In this document: positions 7,855 through 15,623 of the stretch, one piece after another
How the letters are laid out: every line of letters starts with the position of its first letter
Numbering within the stretch: position 1 is the stretch's first letter
Assembly (NCBI RefSeq): GCF_002154505.1
Contig: NZ_MUBM01000013.1
Location: 1 to 33,799 of the forward strand
DNA: 33,799 nt
Source: Streptomyces carpinensis
GTDB lineage: Bacteria > Actinomycetota > Actinomycetes > Streptomycetales > Streptomycetaceae
Direction: 5' to 3'
The notes under the pieces: generated by a model
What the model was told of the DNA's origin: nothing
The model's database searches: none
What the model saw: the letters and a program-made list of their open reading frames with translations, nothing else
Made by a program: the position numbers and the translations under genes

Positions 7855-9051
7855 ATGTCGTCGATCGAAGAGTTCCGGGCCCGGGCACTGGCCTGGCTGG
7901 AGAAGAACGCCAAGCCCTTCGACGAGGCCGCCGAGTACGACCTGGAGGGGAGCTCCGTCCCGCTGGAGGAGTCGAAGCGGTTTCAGAAGGCGTTGTGGGA
8001 GGCGGGTTTCGCCGGTATCACCTGGCCCAGGGAGTACGGCGGGCAGGGACTCGGACCTGAGGAGCTGATCGCCTTCAACCAGGAGGCGGCCGACTTCGAC
8101 CTGCCGGTCGGCCCCTTCGTCATCGGCCTCGGCATGCCCGGCCCGACCATCCTCGAACTCGGCACCGAGGCCCAGAAGAAGCGGTACCTGCCCCCGCTGC
8201 TGCGCGGTGACGAGATCTGGTGCCAGCTCTTCTCCGAGCCGAGCGGCGGCTCGGACGTCGCCAGCCTGCAGACCACGGCCAGGCGGACGGGGAACGGCTG
8301 GGTGATCAACGGTCAGAAGGTGTGGACCTCCGGCGCCCAGTGGAGCGACTTCGGAACCATCATCGCCCGCACCGACCCGACCGTGCCCAAGCACCAGGGC
8401 ATCACCATGTTCATCGTCGACATGCACCACCCCGGGGTGACCGTACGGCCGCTGGTGGTGGCCACCGGTCAGGCGCCGTTCAACGAGGTGTTCTTCGACA
8501 ACGTCGAGGTGCCGACCGATGCCGTCGTCGGCGAGGTGAACCAGGGCTGGGGCGCAGCGGTGGTGATGCTGCGCAACGAGCGGGTCACCATCGGCACCGG
8601 GACCCGCGCCCGCTCCAACCCGCTGGGATTCGACTCGCTCCTCGAGCTGGCTCGTGCCCGCGAGCTGGAGACCGACACCGCCGTCCGGCGCCGGCTGGCG
8701 ATGCTGTACGCCCGCGAGTCCTCGCTCACCGCGTACGGGCGGGTGCTGCACGAGGAGACCACCGCCGGTGCCGAGATCGGCGCCCGCGGGTCCGCGGCCA
8801 AGCTCGCGGGCGCTGAGCTGGCCCTGTGGGCGGCCGATCTCGCCCAGGACATCATCGGCAGCGACATCGCCCTCGGCGGCGCGGACGTCGAACGGGTGAT
8901 CACGGCCATCGTGGCCGCTCCCGGCGGAGCCACGGCCGGCGGGACCAACGAGATCCAGCGCAACATCATCGGCGAACGGGTGCTCGGGCTGGCGAAGGAC
9001 CCCGGGGTCGACCGGAACACACCCTTCAACCAGCTGAAACTGTCGCGCTGA
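7855..9051 (+). CDS. Acyl-CoA dehydrogenase, catalytic-type subunit of a FadE/ChsE-like pair
   Basis: A 398-residue FAD-dependent acyl-CoA dehydrogenase. Visible motifs are FSEPSGGSDVASLQT (about 127-141), the FAD-contact VWTSGAQWSDFG (156-167) and the C-terminal GGTNEIQRNIIGERVLGL. The usual C-terminal catalytic Glu (YEGT) is replaced (TAGGT). A Glu at 242, in MLRNERVTIG, sits on the central helix where isovaleryl-CoA and mycobacterial ChsE-type dehydrogenases carry their base. It is followed after 28 bases by a second, more divergent dehydrogenase. Together they look like the alpha2beta2 heterotetramers known for steroid side-chain acyl-CoA esters. It should introduce the C2-C3 double bond, after the racemase has set stereochemistry. 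Confidence 0.9.
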   Translation: MSSIEEFRARALAWLEKNAKPFDEAAEYDLEGSSVPLEESKRFQKALWEAGFAGITWPREYGGQGLGPEELIAFNQEAADFDLPVGPFVIGLGMPGPTILELGTEAQKKRYLPPLLRGDEIWCQLFSEPSGGSDVASLQTTARRTGNGWVINGQKVWTSGAQWSDFGTIIARTDPTVPKHQGITMFIVDMHHPGVTVRPLVVATGQAPFNEVFFDNVEVPTDAVVGEVNQGWGAAVVMLRNERVTIGTGTRARSNPLGFDSLLELARARELETDTAVRRRLAMLYARESSLTAYGRVLHEETTAGAEIGARGSAAKLAGAELALWAADLAQDIIGSDIALGGADVERVITAIVAAPGGATAGGTNEIQRNIIGERVLGLAKDPGVDRNTPFNQLKLSR

Positions 9052-9079
9052 CCGGCCCCCTTCGACCTCAGGAGCTCAG

Positions 9080-10189
9080 ATGTCCCTCATCTTCACGGAC
9101 GACCAGAAGAGCCTCGCCCAAACGGTCCGGCGCTTCGTCGCACAGCGCACGCCCCTGCCGAAGGTCCGCGAGGTCATCGGCAGCGACCAGGCCTACGACC
9201 CGGAGGTCTGGGCCCAGCTGGCCGGCGAGCTGGGCCTCGCCGGGCTGACCATCCCGGAGGAGTACGGCGGCGCCGGCGCCACCCAGGCCGACCTCTCGGC
9301 GGCGCTGCGCGAGCTGGGCGCGGGGCTGGTCCCCTCACCGCTGCTGGCCTGCCTGCTGGCGGCCGGCACCCTGCTGGCCCTCGACGACGAGACGGTCCGG
9401 CAGGAGCTGTTGCCGCAGATCGCCGAGGGCGGCCTGGTCGCCACGCTCGCCGTCAGCGAACCGGGGGACCGCCGGTGGATCCCGGCGCAGCCGGTCACCT
9501 CCGCGGCCCACCCGGACGGCAGGATCACCCTGTCCGGGATGAAGGCGGCGGTGCTCAACGGCGCCGAGGCCGATGTCCTGCTGGTCCAGGCCCGCGGCCC
9601 GCAGGGCACCCGGATCTACCTGGTCCAGCGCTCGGCCGCCGGTCTGACGATCACCCGGGACGAGGTCGTCGACCCCACCCGCAGCTCGGCGACCGTGACC
9701 TTCGACAGCACCCCGGCGCGGCTGGTCGCCGGTGACGCAGCCGCCGCCCTGGACCATGTGGCCGACCTCGCCAACCTGGCGATCGCCGCCGAGCAGTCCG
9801 GGGCCATGCTGGCCTGCCTCACCATGACCAACGAGTACGCCAGGATCCGGTACGCCTTCGGCCAGCCGATCGGCGCCTACCAGGGCGTCAAGCACAAGCT
9901 GGCCGACATGTACAACCTGTGGGCGCTCTCCGACGCGGCGCTGCGGGAGGCGGCGCGGGCAGCCGACGAGGAGCCGGCCAAGCTCGGGGTGTCGGCCGCG
10001 GCGGCCCGGGCCCTCACCTCGCCCGGGTACCTCACCTCGGCCAAGAACACCATGCTGCTCCACGGCGGCATCGGCTTCACCTGGGAGCACGACGCGCACT
10101 TCTTCTACAAGAACGCGATCGCGAGCAACGTCCTGGCCGGCGACGCCGACTACCAGCTGGACCGGCTGGCCGACAAGCTCGGCGTCTGA
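9080..10189 (+). CDS. Acyl-CoA dehydrogenase, partner subunit
   Basis: A 369-residue acyl-CoA dehydrogenase-fold protein, more divergent than its neighbour. The N-terminal helical domain (FTDDQKSLAQTVRRFVAQRT, IPEEYGGAGATQADLSAALREL) and the C-terminal FAD-proximal segment (RIRYAFGQPIGAYQGVKHKLADM, LHGGIGFTWEHDAHFFYKNA) are clear. The middle domain lacks the usual TEP-x-GSD pattern and reads AVSEPGDRRWIPAQPV. No Glu is apparent at either known catalytic position. This fits the non-catalytic, FAD-sharing subunit of FadE/ChsE-type heterotetramers. The ATG at 9080 follows CTCAGGAGCTCAG. It is the last gene before a strong terminator-like hairpin. Confidence 0.88.
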   Translation: MSLIFTDDQKSLAQTVRRFVAQRTPLPKVREVIGSDQAYDPEVWAQLAGELGLAGLTIPEEYGGAGATQADLSAALRELGAGLVPSPLLACLLAAGTLLALDDETVRQELLPQIAEGGLVATLAVSEPGDRRWIPAQPVTSAAHPDGRITLSGMKAAVLNGAEADVLLVQARGPQGTRIYLVQRSAAGLTITRDEVVDPTRSSATVTFDSTPARLVAGDAAAALDHVADLANLAIAAEQSGAMLACLTMTNEYARIRYAFGQPIGAYQGVKHKLADMYNLWALSDAALREAARAADEEPAKLGVSAAAARALTSPGYLTSAKNTMLLHGGIGFTWEHDAHFFYKNAIASNVLAGDADYQLDRLADKLGV

Positions 10190-10194
10190 GACCT

Positions 10195-10238
10195 CCGCGC
10201 GGGTCGGCCGCTGACCATGGCGCGGCCGACCCGCGCGG
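10195..10238 (+). terminator. Strong hairpin after the dehydrogenase pair
   Basis: A perfect 17-base-pair inverted repeat, arms 10195-10211 and 10222-10238 with a 10-base loop, starts five bases after the second dehydrogenase stop. It is almost entirely G and C. Genes from 10340 onward may therefore be transcribed separately or at a lower level. No U tract follows. Confidence 0.75.
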
Positions 10239-10339
10239 GACCTATCTGTGAGACCTCTACGTGGCGGGCGCCCTGCCGGCGGCCCGGCCACCCATTCCTT
10301 CAGCCGTGCACACTTCGCAACCCAGTCACGGGGTGAACC

Positions 10340-11386
10340 ATGACCGCTGACGTGCCACAGGCCACCAGGGAGACGGACACCCGCGCGATCCTCCGCCGCG
10401 CGCGGCTGCCGCTCGTCGCCGCTCCGATGCTGATCGTCTCCGGCCCCGAACTGGTGATCGCTGCCTGCCGGGCCGGGGTCTTCGGCAGCTTCCCGACCGT
10501 CAACTGCCGGGCCGACGGCGAACTCGACGCCTGGCTGGACCGCATCGAACGCGAGTGCGCCGGAACGCCGGGAGCCGCGCCCTGCATCCCCAACCTCATC
10601 GTGCACCGGTCCAACCCAAGACTGGAGTCGGACCTGGAGGTCATCCTCCGGCACGGCCCCGCCGCGGTGATCACCTCCGTCGGGTCCCCCGGCGTCGTCG
10701 CCCCGGCCCTGCGGGAGGCCGGTATCCAGGTCTGGTGCGACGTGGCCAGCCTGCGCCATGCGCAGCGGGCCATCGACGCCGGGGCGGACGGGCTCATCCT
10801 GCTCACCGCGGGAGCGGGCGGCCAGACCGGCAGTGCCAACCCGTTCGCCTTCGTACGGGCCGTACGGCAGCGGTTCGACGGGATCGTCGCCCTCTCCGGC
10901 GGGCAGGCAGACGGCCGGTCCCTGCTGGCAGCACAGGCCCTGGGCTGCGACCTCGGCTACATGGGCACCCGGTTCATCGCCACCCGGGAGGCCAACGCCG
11001 CGGAGCGATACCGGGAGCTCATCGTCGAGAGCGAACTCGACGACATCCATCTGACCAACGCCCTCTCGGGTCTGGAGACCAATCTGCTGCGCGGGTCGCT
11101 GCTGGCACAGGGGCTGGACCCGGCGGAGTTCGGCCTCGGCCCGAAACGTTTCGCCATGGCGGCGCTGGAGGGCCGCGAGGGCGGCGCCCCCCAGCGGTGG
11201 CGGGACATCTGGAGCGCCGGGCACTCCGTCTCCGGCGTACGCGACGTGCCGACCGTCGCCGCCCTGGTGGACCGGCTGGCCGCGGAGTACTCCGAAGCCG
11301 CCGCGGCGGTGGCCGCCCAGGCCCTGGACGCGCTGAACGCCGAGGAGCAGCAGGACCGGGCGGCGCAGCCGGGCGCGGCCCGATGA
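10340..11386 (+). CDS. Nitronate monooxygenase-fold FMN protein, probably acyl-CoA-linked
   Basis: A 348-residue TIM-barrel flavoprotein of the 2-nitropropane dioxygenase/nitronate monooxygenase family. Family features are LVAAPMLIVSGPELVIAACRAG at the N-terminus, the phosphate-binding GAGGQTG (158-164) and ALSGGQADGRSLLAAQALG with GYMGTRFIATREA. In class I nitronate monooxygenases the motif is GGHxG with a catalytic His. Here that position is Gln162, so simple nitronate oxidation is unlikely. A relative, IpdC, acts on CoA thioesters in steroid C/D-ring degradation, and the neighbours suggest a comparable CoA-ester oxidation or reduction. ATG at 10340. Its stop overlaps the next start by four bases (ATGA), so it is translated with the CoA-transferases. 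Confidence 0.82.
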   Translation: MTADVPQATRETDTRAILRRARLPLVAAPMLIVSGPELVIAACRAGVFGSFPTVNCRADGELDAWLDRIERECAGTPGAAPCIPNLIVHRSNPRLESDLEVILRHGPAAVITSVGSPGVVAPALREAGIQVWCDVASLRHAQRAIDAGADGLILLTAGAGGQTGSANPFAFVRAVRQRFDGIVALSGGQADGRSLLAAQALGCDLGYMGTRFIATREANAAERYRELIVESELDDIHLTNALSGLETNLLRGSLLAQGLDPAEFGLGPKRFAMAALEGREGGAPQRWRDIWSAGHSVSGVRDVPTVAALVDRLAAEYSEAAAAVAAQALDALNAEEQQDRAAQPGAAR

Positions 11387-12684
11387 CCGCCGACCAGGCC
11401 GGGACCCGCCGACCCGGGACCGAAGCCGAGACCGGAGCCGGGACCGGAGGGGAAACCCGGGTCGGCCCGGTGCCGGGGCTGCGGGTGCTCGACCTGACCA
11501 CCGAGCGGGCCTGGCTCAGCGGCCGGATCCTGGCCGACCTCGGAGCCGTCGTCACTCTGGTGGAACCCCCCGGGGGACACCCCCAGCGGCAGGACCGGCG
11601 AGCGGGCGCGCCCCCGGGACGGCCCAACCCCACCTGGCCGGCCTTCAACCGCGGCAAGCGTTCGGTGACCCTGGACCTCACCCGGCCGCGCGGCCGGGAG
11701 CTGTTCCTGCGGCTGGCGGCCACCGCGGACGTCGTCGTGGAGTCGTTCGACCCGGGAACCCTGCAGCGGTGGGGCCTCGGCCACGAGGCCCTGGCCGCCG
11801 TCAATCCCCGGACCGTGCTGACCTGCGTTACCCCGTTCGGCGGCACCGGCCCCTGGGCCGGTCACGCCGCCGCCGACCTGGTCCTCGCTGCGATGGGCGG
11901 CGCGGTATGGATCAGCGGCGACCCGGACCGGCCGCCGGTCCGTACCAGCTCCGACCAGTACTTCCTGCACGCGGCGGCCGAGGCGGTGGTGCACACCCTG
12001 GTGGCGGTCCGGCACGCCCGGCGGACCGGGCAGGGGCAGCAGGTGACCGTCTCGGCCCAGCTGGCCGCGGTCCGGACCCTGATGAACGCGGTGCCCGGAC
12101 CCTATACCGACGGCTCGGCCGTTGATCGGTCCTCCTTCGGCGAGCCGACCGCCACCCAGCCGTGGCGGGGGATGTTCGCCTGCCGGGACGGGCACATCCT
12201 GGCGACCGTCCCCTTCGGCCCCGGCCCGCAGGGGTATGTCGGCTGGCTGCGCGACGAGGGGTGTCTGACTCCCCGGCTGGCGGCCTACTCCGACGAGCAG
12301 CTGCGGTCGGCCACCCTCGCCACCGACGACCCGGCCTTTCCGGTGCTGCTGTCCGACGCCCTGGCGGCGTACTTCGGCACCGAGACCAAGGCCGTGCTGA
12401 CCCGCAAGGCGCTGGCGCGCCGGCTGATGGTCGCGCCGGTGAACACGGTGGCCGACCTGCTGGCCGACGAGCAGCTGGCCGACCGCGGCTACTTCCGGAC
12501 CGCCGAGCTGGACGACGTCGGGACGGTGCGGGTGCCCGGCACCTGGGCCCGGCTGTCCGGCAGCCCTCTGACCGGCGGCGCCCGGGTCGCCGCGGCCGGG
12601 GCGGACAACGAGACGGTGTGGCGGGACGAGGTCGGCCTGTCCGCCCGCGACCTGCGCCGCCACCGGGACGAGGGGGTGATCTGA
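11383..12684 (+). CDS. Class III CoA-transferase (CaiB/BaiF), first subunit of a coupled pair
   Basis: A 433-residue CaiB/BaiF-family protein. A Gly/Thr/Glu-rich N-terminal extension of about 28 residues precedes the conserved start GLRVLDLTTERAWLSGRILADLGA. Other signatures are NRGKRSVTLDLTRPRGRELF, VVVESFDPGTLQRWGLG and RRTGQGQQVTVSAQLA. Asp191 (TSSDQYFLHA) aligns with the Asp that forms the aspartyl-CoA anhydride in formyl-CoA transferase and CaiB. It lacks the racemase triad of the 6604 gene. Start and stop overlap its neighbours (ATGA at 11383, TGATG at 12682), so NMO-fold protein and both transferases form one translationally coupled unit. Adjacent paralogues suggest a heterodimer like BbsEF or SctAB, moving CoA from a donor thioester to the free acid. 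Confidence 0.85.
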   Translation: MTADQAGTRRPGTEAETGAGTGGETRVGPVPGLRVLDLTTERAWLSGRILADLGAVVTLVEPPGGHPQRQDRRAGAPPGRPNPTWPAFNRGKRSVTLDLTRPRGRELFLRLAATADVVVESFDPGTLQRWGLGHEALAAVNPRTVLTCVTPFGGTGPWAGHAAADLVLAAMGGAVWISGDPDRPPVRTSSDQYFLHAAAEAVVHTLVAVRHARRTGQGQQVTVSAQLAAVRTLMNAVPGPYTDGSAVDRSSFGEPTATQPWRGMFACRDGHILATVPFGPGPQGYVGWLRDEGCLTPRLAAYSDEQLRSATLATDDPAFPVLLSDALAAYFGTETKAVLTRKALARRLMVAPVNTVADLLADEQLADRGYFRTAELDDVGTVRVPGTWARLSGSPLTGGARVAAAGADNETVWRDEVGLSARDLRRHRDEGVI

Positions 12685-13913
12685 TGGCGGGACCGCTGGA
12701 GTCCGTCAAGGTCTGGGACGCGTCCTGGGTGGGCGTCGGCCCGCTGGCGACGCGTTACCTGGCCCAGTACGGCGCCACCGTGGTGCGCACCGAGAGCACC
12801 CGGTCGGTGGACGTGCTGCGGATGGCGCCGCCGTTCAAGGACGGCGTGCCCGGTATCAACCGCTCGCAGTTCTTCGCCGACTACAACGCCTCCAAGCTGG
12901 GCCTCGGGGTGAACCTGTCCACCGAGGGCGGCCGGCGGGTCGCCACCCGACTGGCCGCCTGGGCCGACGTGGTCGTCGAGTCCTTCAGCCCCGGGGTGAT
13001 GGAGCGGCTCGGCTTCGGCTACCGCAGGCTGCGCGAGCTCAACCCCTCGCTGATCATGATCTCGACGTCCATGAACGGGCAGACCGGTCCGCGCCGGCAT
13101 TTCGCCGGGTTCGGTACGGTGCTGGCCGCCATGGGCGGCTTCTGCGAGCTCACCGGCTGGCCCGACCGCGCCCCGGGTTCGCCGTACGGCGCGTACACCG
13201 ACTTCATCGGCCAGCGGTTCGCCGCTACCGCCGCGCTCGCCGCCCTGGAGCACCGGGACCGCACCGGCGAGGGGCAGTACATCGACCTGTCGCAGCTGGA
13301 GACCGGCCTGATGTTCCTGGCCCCCGAGCTGGTGGACCACCAGCTCACCGGGCACATCGCAAGGCGCGACGGCAACCGCAGTCCGGCGGCCGCGCCGCAC
13401 GGCGTCTTCCCCTGCCGGCCCGAGGACGGCCGCGAGCAGTGGGTCGCTATAGCGGTGACCGACGACGCCCAGTGGGCGGCGCTGCGCGAGGCGCTGGGCG
13501 GCGCCGACTGGACGGCCGACCCCCGCCTGGACACGCTGGCCGGACGCAAGGCGCAGGAGGACCGGCTGGAGGAGGCCCTGGCCGCCTGGACCCGCACCCG
13601 CACCACCGCCGAGGTGGTGGGCGCGCTCCAGCCGCGGGTCCCAGCGGGGCCGGTCCATGACGCCTGGGGGCTCCAGGCCGATCCGCAGATCGCGCATCTG
13701 GGGTACTTCCAGCGGCAGACCCACACCGTCATGGGGGAGATGCCTTACGAGGGCGCCCAGGCGGAGCTGTCGCTCACCCCGTGCCACGTCACCAAGGCCG
13801 CCCCGCTGCTCGGCGAGGACAACGAGGTGGTCCTCACCAAGCTGCTGCGGTTCACCCCGGCCGAGGTCGACCAGCTGGTCGCCGCGGGCGCGGTGGAGCA
13901 GGTGCTGGACTGA
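12684..13913 (+). CDS. Class III CoA-transferase (CaiB/BaiF), second subunit
   Basis: A 409-residue CaiB/BaiF-family protein with conserved blocks VKVWDASWVGVGPLATRYLAQYGA, ADYNASKLGLGVNLSTEGGR, VVVESFSPGVMERLGFGY and RTGEGQYIDLSQLETGL. Asp173 (GAYTDFIGQRFAATAALAAL) is the expected catalytic Asp. The C-terminal small domain is complete (AEVVGALQPRVPAGPVHD, ADPQIAHLGYFQRQTHTVMGEM). The start codon shares one base with the stop of the preceding paralogue. The two copies are clearly divergent, which argues for different roles in a heteromer rather than a recent duplication. The CoA donor is unknown. Confidence 0.88.
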   Translation: MAGPLESVKVWDASWVGVGPLATRYLAQYGATVVRTESTRSVDVLRMAPPFKDGVPGINRSQFFADYNASKLGLGVNLSTEGGRRVATRLAAWADVVVESFSPGVMERLGFGYRRLRELNPSLIMISTSMNGQTGPRRHFAGFGTVLAAMGGFCELTGWPDRAPGSPYGAYTDFIGQRFAATAALAALEHRDRTGEGQYIDLSQLETGLMFLAPELVDHQLTGHIARRDGNRSPAAAPHGVFPCRPEDGREQWVAIAVTDDAQWAALREALGGADWTADPRLDTLAGRKAQEDRLEEALAAWTRTRTTAEVVGALQPRVPAGPVHDAWGLQADPQIAHLGYFQRQTHTVMGEMPYEGAQAELSLTPCHVTKAAPLLGEDNEVVLTKLLRFTPAEVDQLVAAGAVEQVLD

Positions 13914-13960
13914 ACACCCGACCGGAGCCTCGGCGTCCGGAGAAACGGAAGGTGAGAGCC

Positions 13961-14725
13961 GTGCCCGACCGGACCGTCGACCTCACGGGCCGCACCGCAG
14001 TGGTCACCGGATGCTCCTCGGGCCTGGGGCGGCGGTTCGCCGTCGCCCTGGCCGAGCACGGGGCCGATGTGGTGGCGGTGGCCCGGCGTACCGACCGGCT
14101 CAAGGAACTCGCGGACCGGATCGCGGCGGCCGGCGGCTCCTGCCTGCCGCTGGGCGCGGACCTCACCGACGACGGACAGCTGCTCGGTGTGCTGGACGCG
14201 GCCGAGGAGCGGTTCGGCACCGCCACCATCCTGGTCAACAACGCCGGGATCCCCGACGCCCAGTACGCCACCCGGATGCCCGTCGAGCTGGTCGACCGGG
14301 TGCTGGGGACCAATCTGCGTGCTCCCTGGCTGCTCAGCTGCGACTTCGCACGCCGGCTGATCAGCGCCCGGACCGGCGGCCGGGTGGTGAACATCTCCTC
14401 CATGGGCGCCTACGAGTACCGGGGCGGGGGAGCGGCGCTGTACTCGGTGACCAAGGCCGCCGTGGTACGGATGACCGAGGTGCTTGCCGTGGAGTGGGCC
14501 GGGTTCCACATCAACGTCAACGCCATCGCACCCGGGGCCTTCGCCTCCGAGATGATGGACGGCATGATGGCGCGCACCGGCGCCGACCCGACCGGCTCCT
14601 TCCCGCGGGCCCGGATGGGCGACCCGCGGCAGCTCGACAGCACACTGCTCTATCTGGTCTCGCCGGACTCCGAGTTCGTCACCGGCACGGTGATCAAGGC
14701 CGACGACGGCCAGGGCGGGCGCTGA
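13961..14725 (+). CDS. Short-chain dehydrogenase/reductase
   Basis: A 254-residue classical SDR, NAD(P)-dependent. It has the cofactor loop TGCSSGLG (16-23), NNAG (93-96), a catalytic Ser in NISSMGAYEYRGG (about 146-147), and Tyr161-x3-Lys165 (YSVTK). GTG 13961 (MPDRTVDL) is chosen because GGTGAG lies 4 bases upstream; GTG 13952 would add three residues and has GGAG at nine-base spacing. An Arg pair (ARRTDR) after beta-strand 2 favours NADPH, by analogy with other SDRs. As last gene of the plus-strand operon it probably oxidises or reduces a hydroxyacyl or keto intermediate. It differs from the MFE-2-type SDR at 19666. Confidence 0.88.
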   Translation: MPDRTVDLTGRTAVVTGCSSGLGRRFAVALAEHGADVVAVARRTDRLKELADRIAAAGGSCLPLGADLTDDGQLLGVLDAAEERFGTATILVNNAGIPDAQYATRMPVELVDRVLGTNLRAPWLLSCDFARRLISARTGGRVVNISSMGAYEYRGGGAALYSVTKAAVVRMTEVLAVEWAGFHINVNAIAPGAFASEMMDGMMARTGADPTGSFPRARMGDPRQLDSTLLYLVSPDSEFVTGTVIKADDGQGGR

Positions 14726-14744
14726 CCGCCCCGCAGTCCTTTGA

Positions 14745-14813
14745 GCGGCTGCTCCCTGCTGGTGACTGTTCCCTGCCTGTCCGGGCCGGCCCGCTCAGGC
14801 AGGGAGCAGCCGC
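14745..14813. terminator. Convergent terminator with two mutually exclusive hairpins
   Basis: The SDR (plus) and TetR gene (minus) converge here. A long stem pairs GCGGCTGCTCCCTGC (14745-14759) perfectly with GCAGGGAGCAGCCGC (14799-14813). A shorter alternative stem pairs CCCTGCCTG (14771-14779) with CAGGCAGGG (14796-14804) around CGGGCCGGCCCG, itself a palindrome. Both stems use the same right arm, which includes the last codons and stop of the TetR gene. Either form would terminate transcription in both directions. Confidence 0.7.
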
Positions 14814-15409
14814 TTGGCGGCGAACTTCAGCCGCTCCTCGACGGTCTCCGGGGTCAGCCAGCCGTTGAGCCAGTCGATGACGCTGCTGTTCCACAGCGAC
14901 ACCAGCATGTGCAGCGCCCGGTACTCCGCGGCCGTGGTGCGGTGCGCCGGACCCCAGGCCGCCAGCGCCATGATGTCCGCGAAGGCGTTCTTGTCAACCT
15001 CCTCGATCTCTGACGCAGCGTCAGCAGACTGCTTTTCGAGGGGCCTTGGGGTCTGGAACGAGCTGAGCGCGGCATGGGCCCAGCCACGGTTGTACTGCAT
15101 TGCCAGGAAGGCCCGGTGCAGCACCTCCGCGGCCCGACCCTCGGGGCTCCGCTGCCGCGGGGGGCGCCGGCCGATGTCCTCGCGCAGCTGCCGCAGTTGG
15201 GCGCGGGTGGCGGCGGTGATCAGCGCGTCCTTGGAGGGGTAGTACCGGTACAGAGTTGAGAGAGCGACCCCCGCAATCCGGGCGACCTCGCGCATCTGGA
15301 CCGCGTCATACCCGCCTCTGGTGGCCAGTGCCATACCGGCGTCCAGGACGCGCTCGGCGCGGAACGCCCGGGCCTCCGGCGTCCGGCCGTTCTTGCTGAC
15401 ACGGGCCAT
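14795..15409 (-). CDS. TetR-family transcriptional regulator, probable controller of the module
   Basis: A 204-residue TetR/AcrR repressor. The DNA-binding domain is at about residues 16-62, with helix-turn-helix VQMREVARIAGVALSTLYRYYPSKDALI, close in style to KstR-type regulators of lipid catabolism. The start at 15409 (MARVSKNGRT) is chosen over 15496 because AGGGGGA lies just upstream and TetR proteins normally begin 10-20 residues before the first helix. The ligand domain has no diagnostic motif; an acyl-CoA or the free substrate acid is likely by family. It is the only complete, local regulator inside the module. The predicted operator at 15548-15561 lies upstream of it, about 140 bases from its start, which suggests autoregulation. 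Its 3' end forms part of the convergent terminator. Confidence 0.88.
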   Translation of the reverse strand: MARVSKNGRTPEARAFRAERVLDAGMALATRGGYDAVQMREVARIAGVALSTLYRYYPSKDALITAATRAQLRQLREDIGRRPPRQRSPEGRAAEVLHRAFLAMQYNRGWAHAALSSFQTPRPLEKQSADAASEIEEVDKNAFADIMALAAWGPAHRTTAAEYRALHMLVSLWNSSVIDWLNGWLTPETVEERLKFAAKRLLPA

Positions 15410-15547
15410 GTGGGCATCCCCCTCATCTCGCTGGACCAAGGACACGACAGGGGTTTGCCCGGGTGGCTGCCACCCGTCATCGACAGGGCGTGCCACGGAT
15501 CGGAAATCCCCGTTGGTTATGATCGACGGCTGAATACCGGGAGTAAA

Positions 15548-15561
15548 GAGTACACGTTCTC
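15548..15561. promoter_or_regulatory. Predicted TetR operator, copy 2 (autoregulation)
   Basis: GAGTACACGTTCTC; on the minus strand this is GAGAACGTGTACTC, the same form as copies 1 and 3. It sits between the terminator of the thiolase gene and the TetR start, where the TetR promoter should lie. Confidence 0.6.
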
Positions 15562-15571
15562 GTGCGCGCCC

Positions 15572-15618
15572 CGGAAATGTCGGGGGCGCCCCAGCAGGGC
15601 GCCCCCGGTGTATTTCCG
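15572..15618 (-). terminator. Factor-independent terminator of the thiolase-fold/DUF35 operon
   Basis: GGGGGCGCCC (15582-15591) pairs perfectly with GGGCGCCCCC (15597-15606) around CAGCA. Outer arms CGGAAAT and ATTTCCG (15572-15578, 15612-15618) extend the stem. It begins six bases after the thiolase stop on the minus strand and isolates TetR transcription from upstream genes. Confidence 0.8.
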
Positions 15619-15623
15619 CCGAC

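Noticed and set aside
10195..10238. A regulatory operator at the long GC dyad after the dehydrogenase pair
   Set aside because: The 17-base stem directly after a stop codon is better explained as a terminator, and the sequence is not repeated elsewhere in the module.
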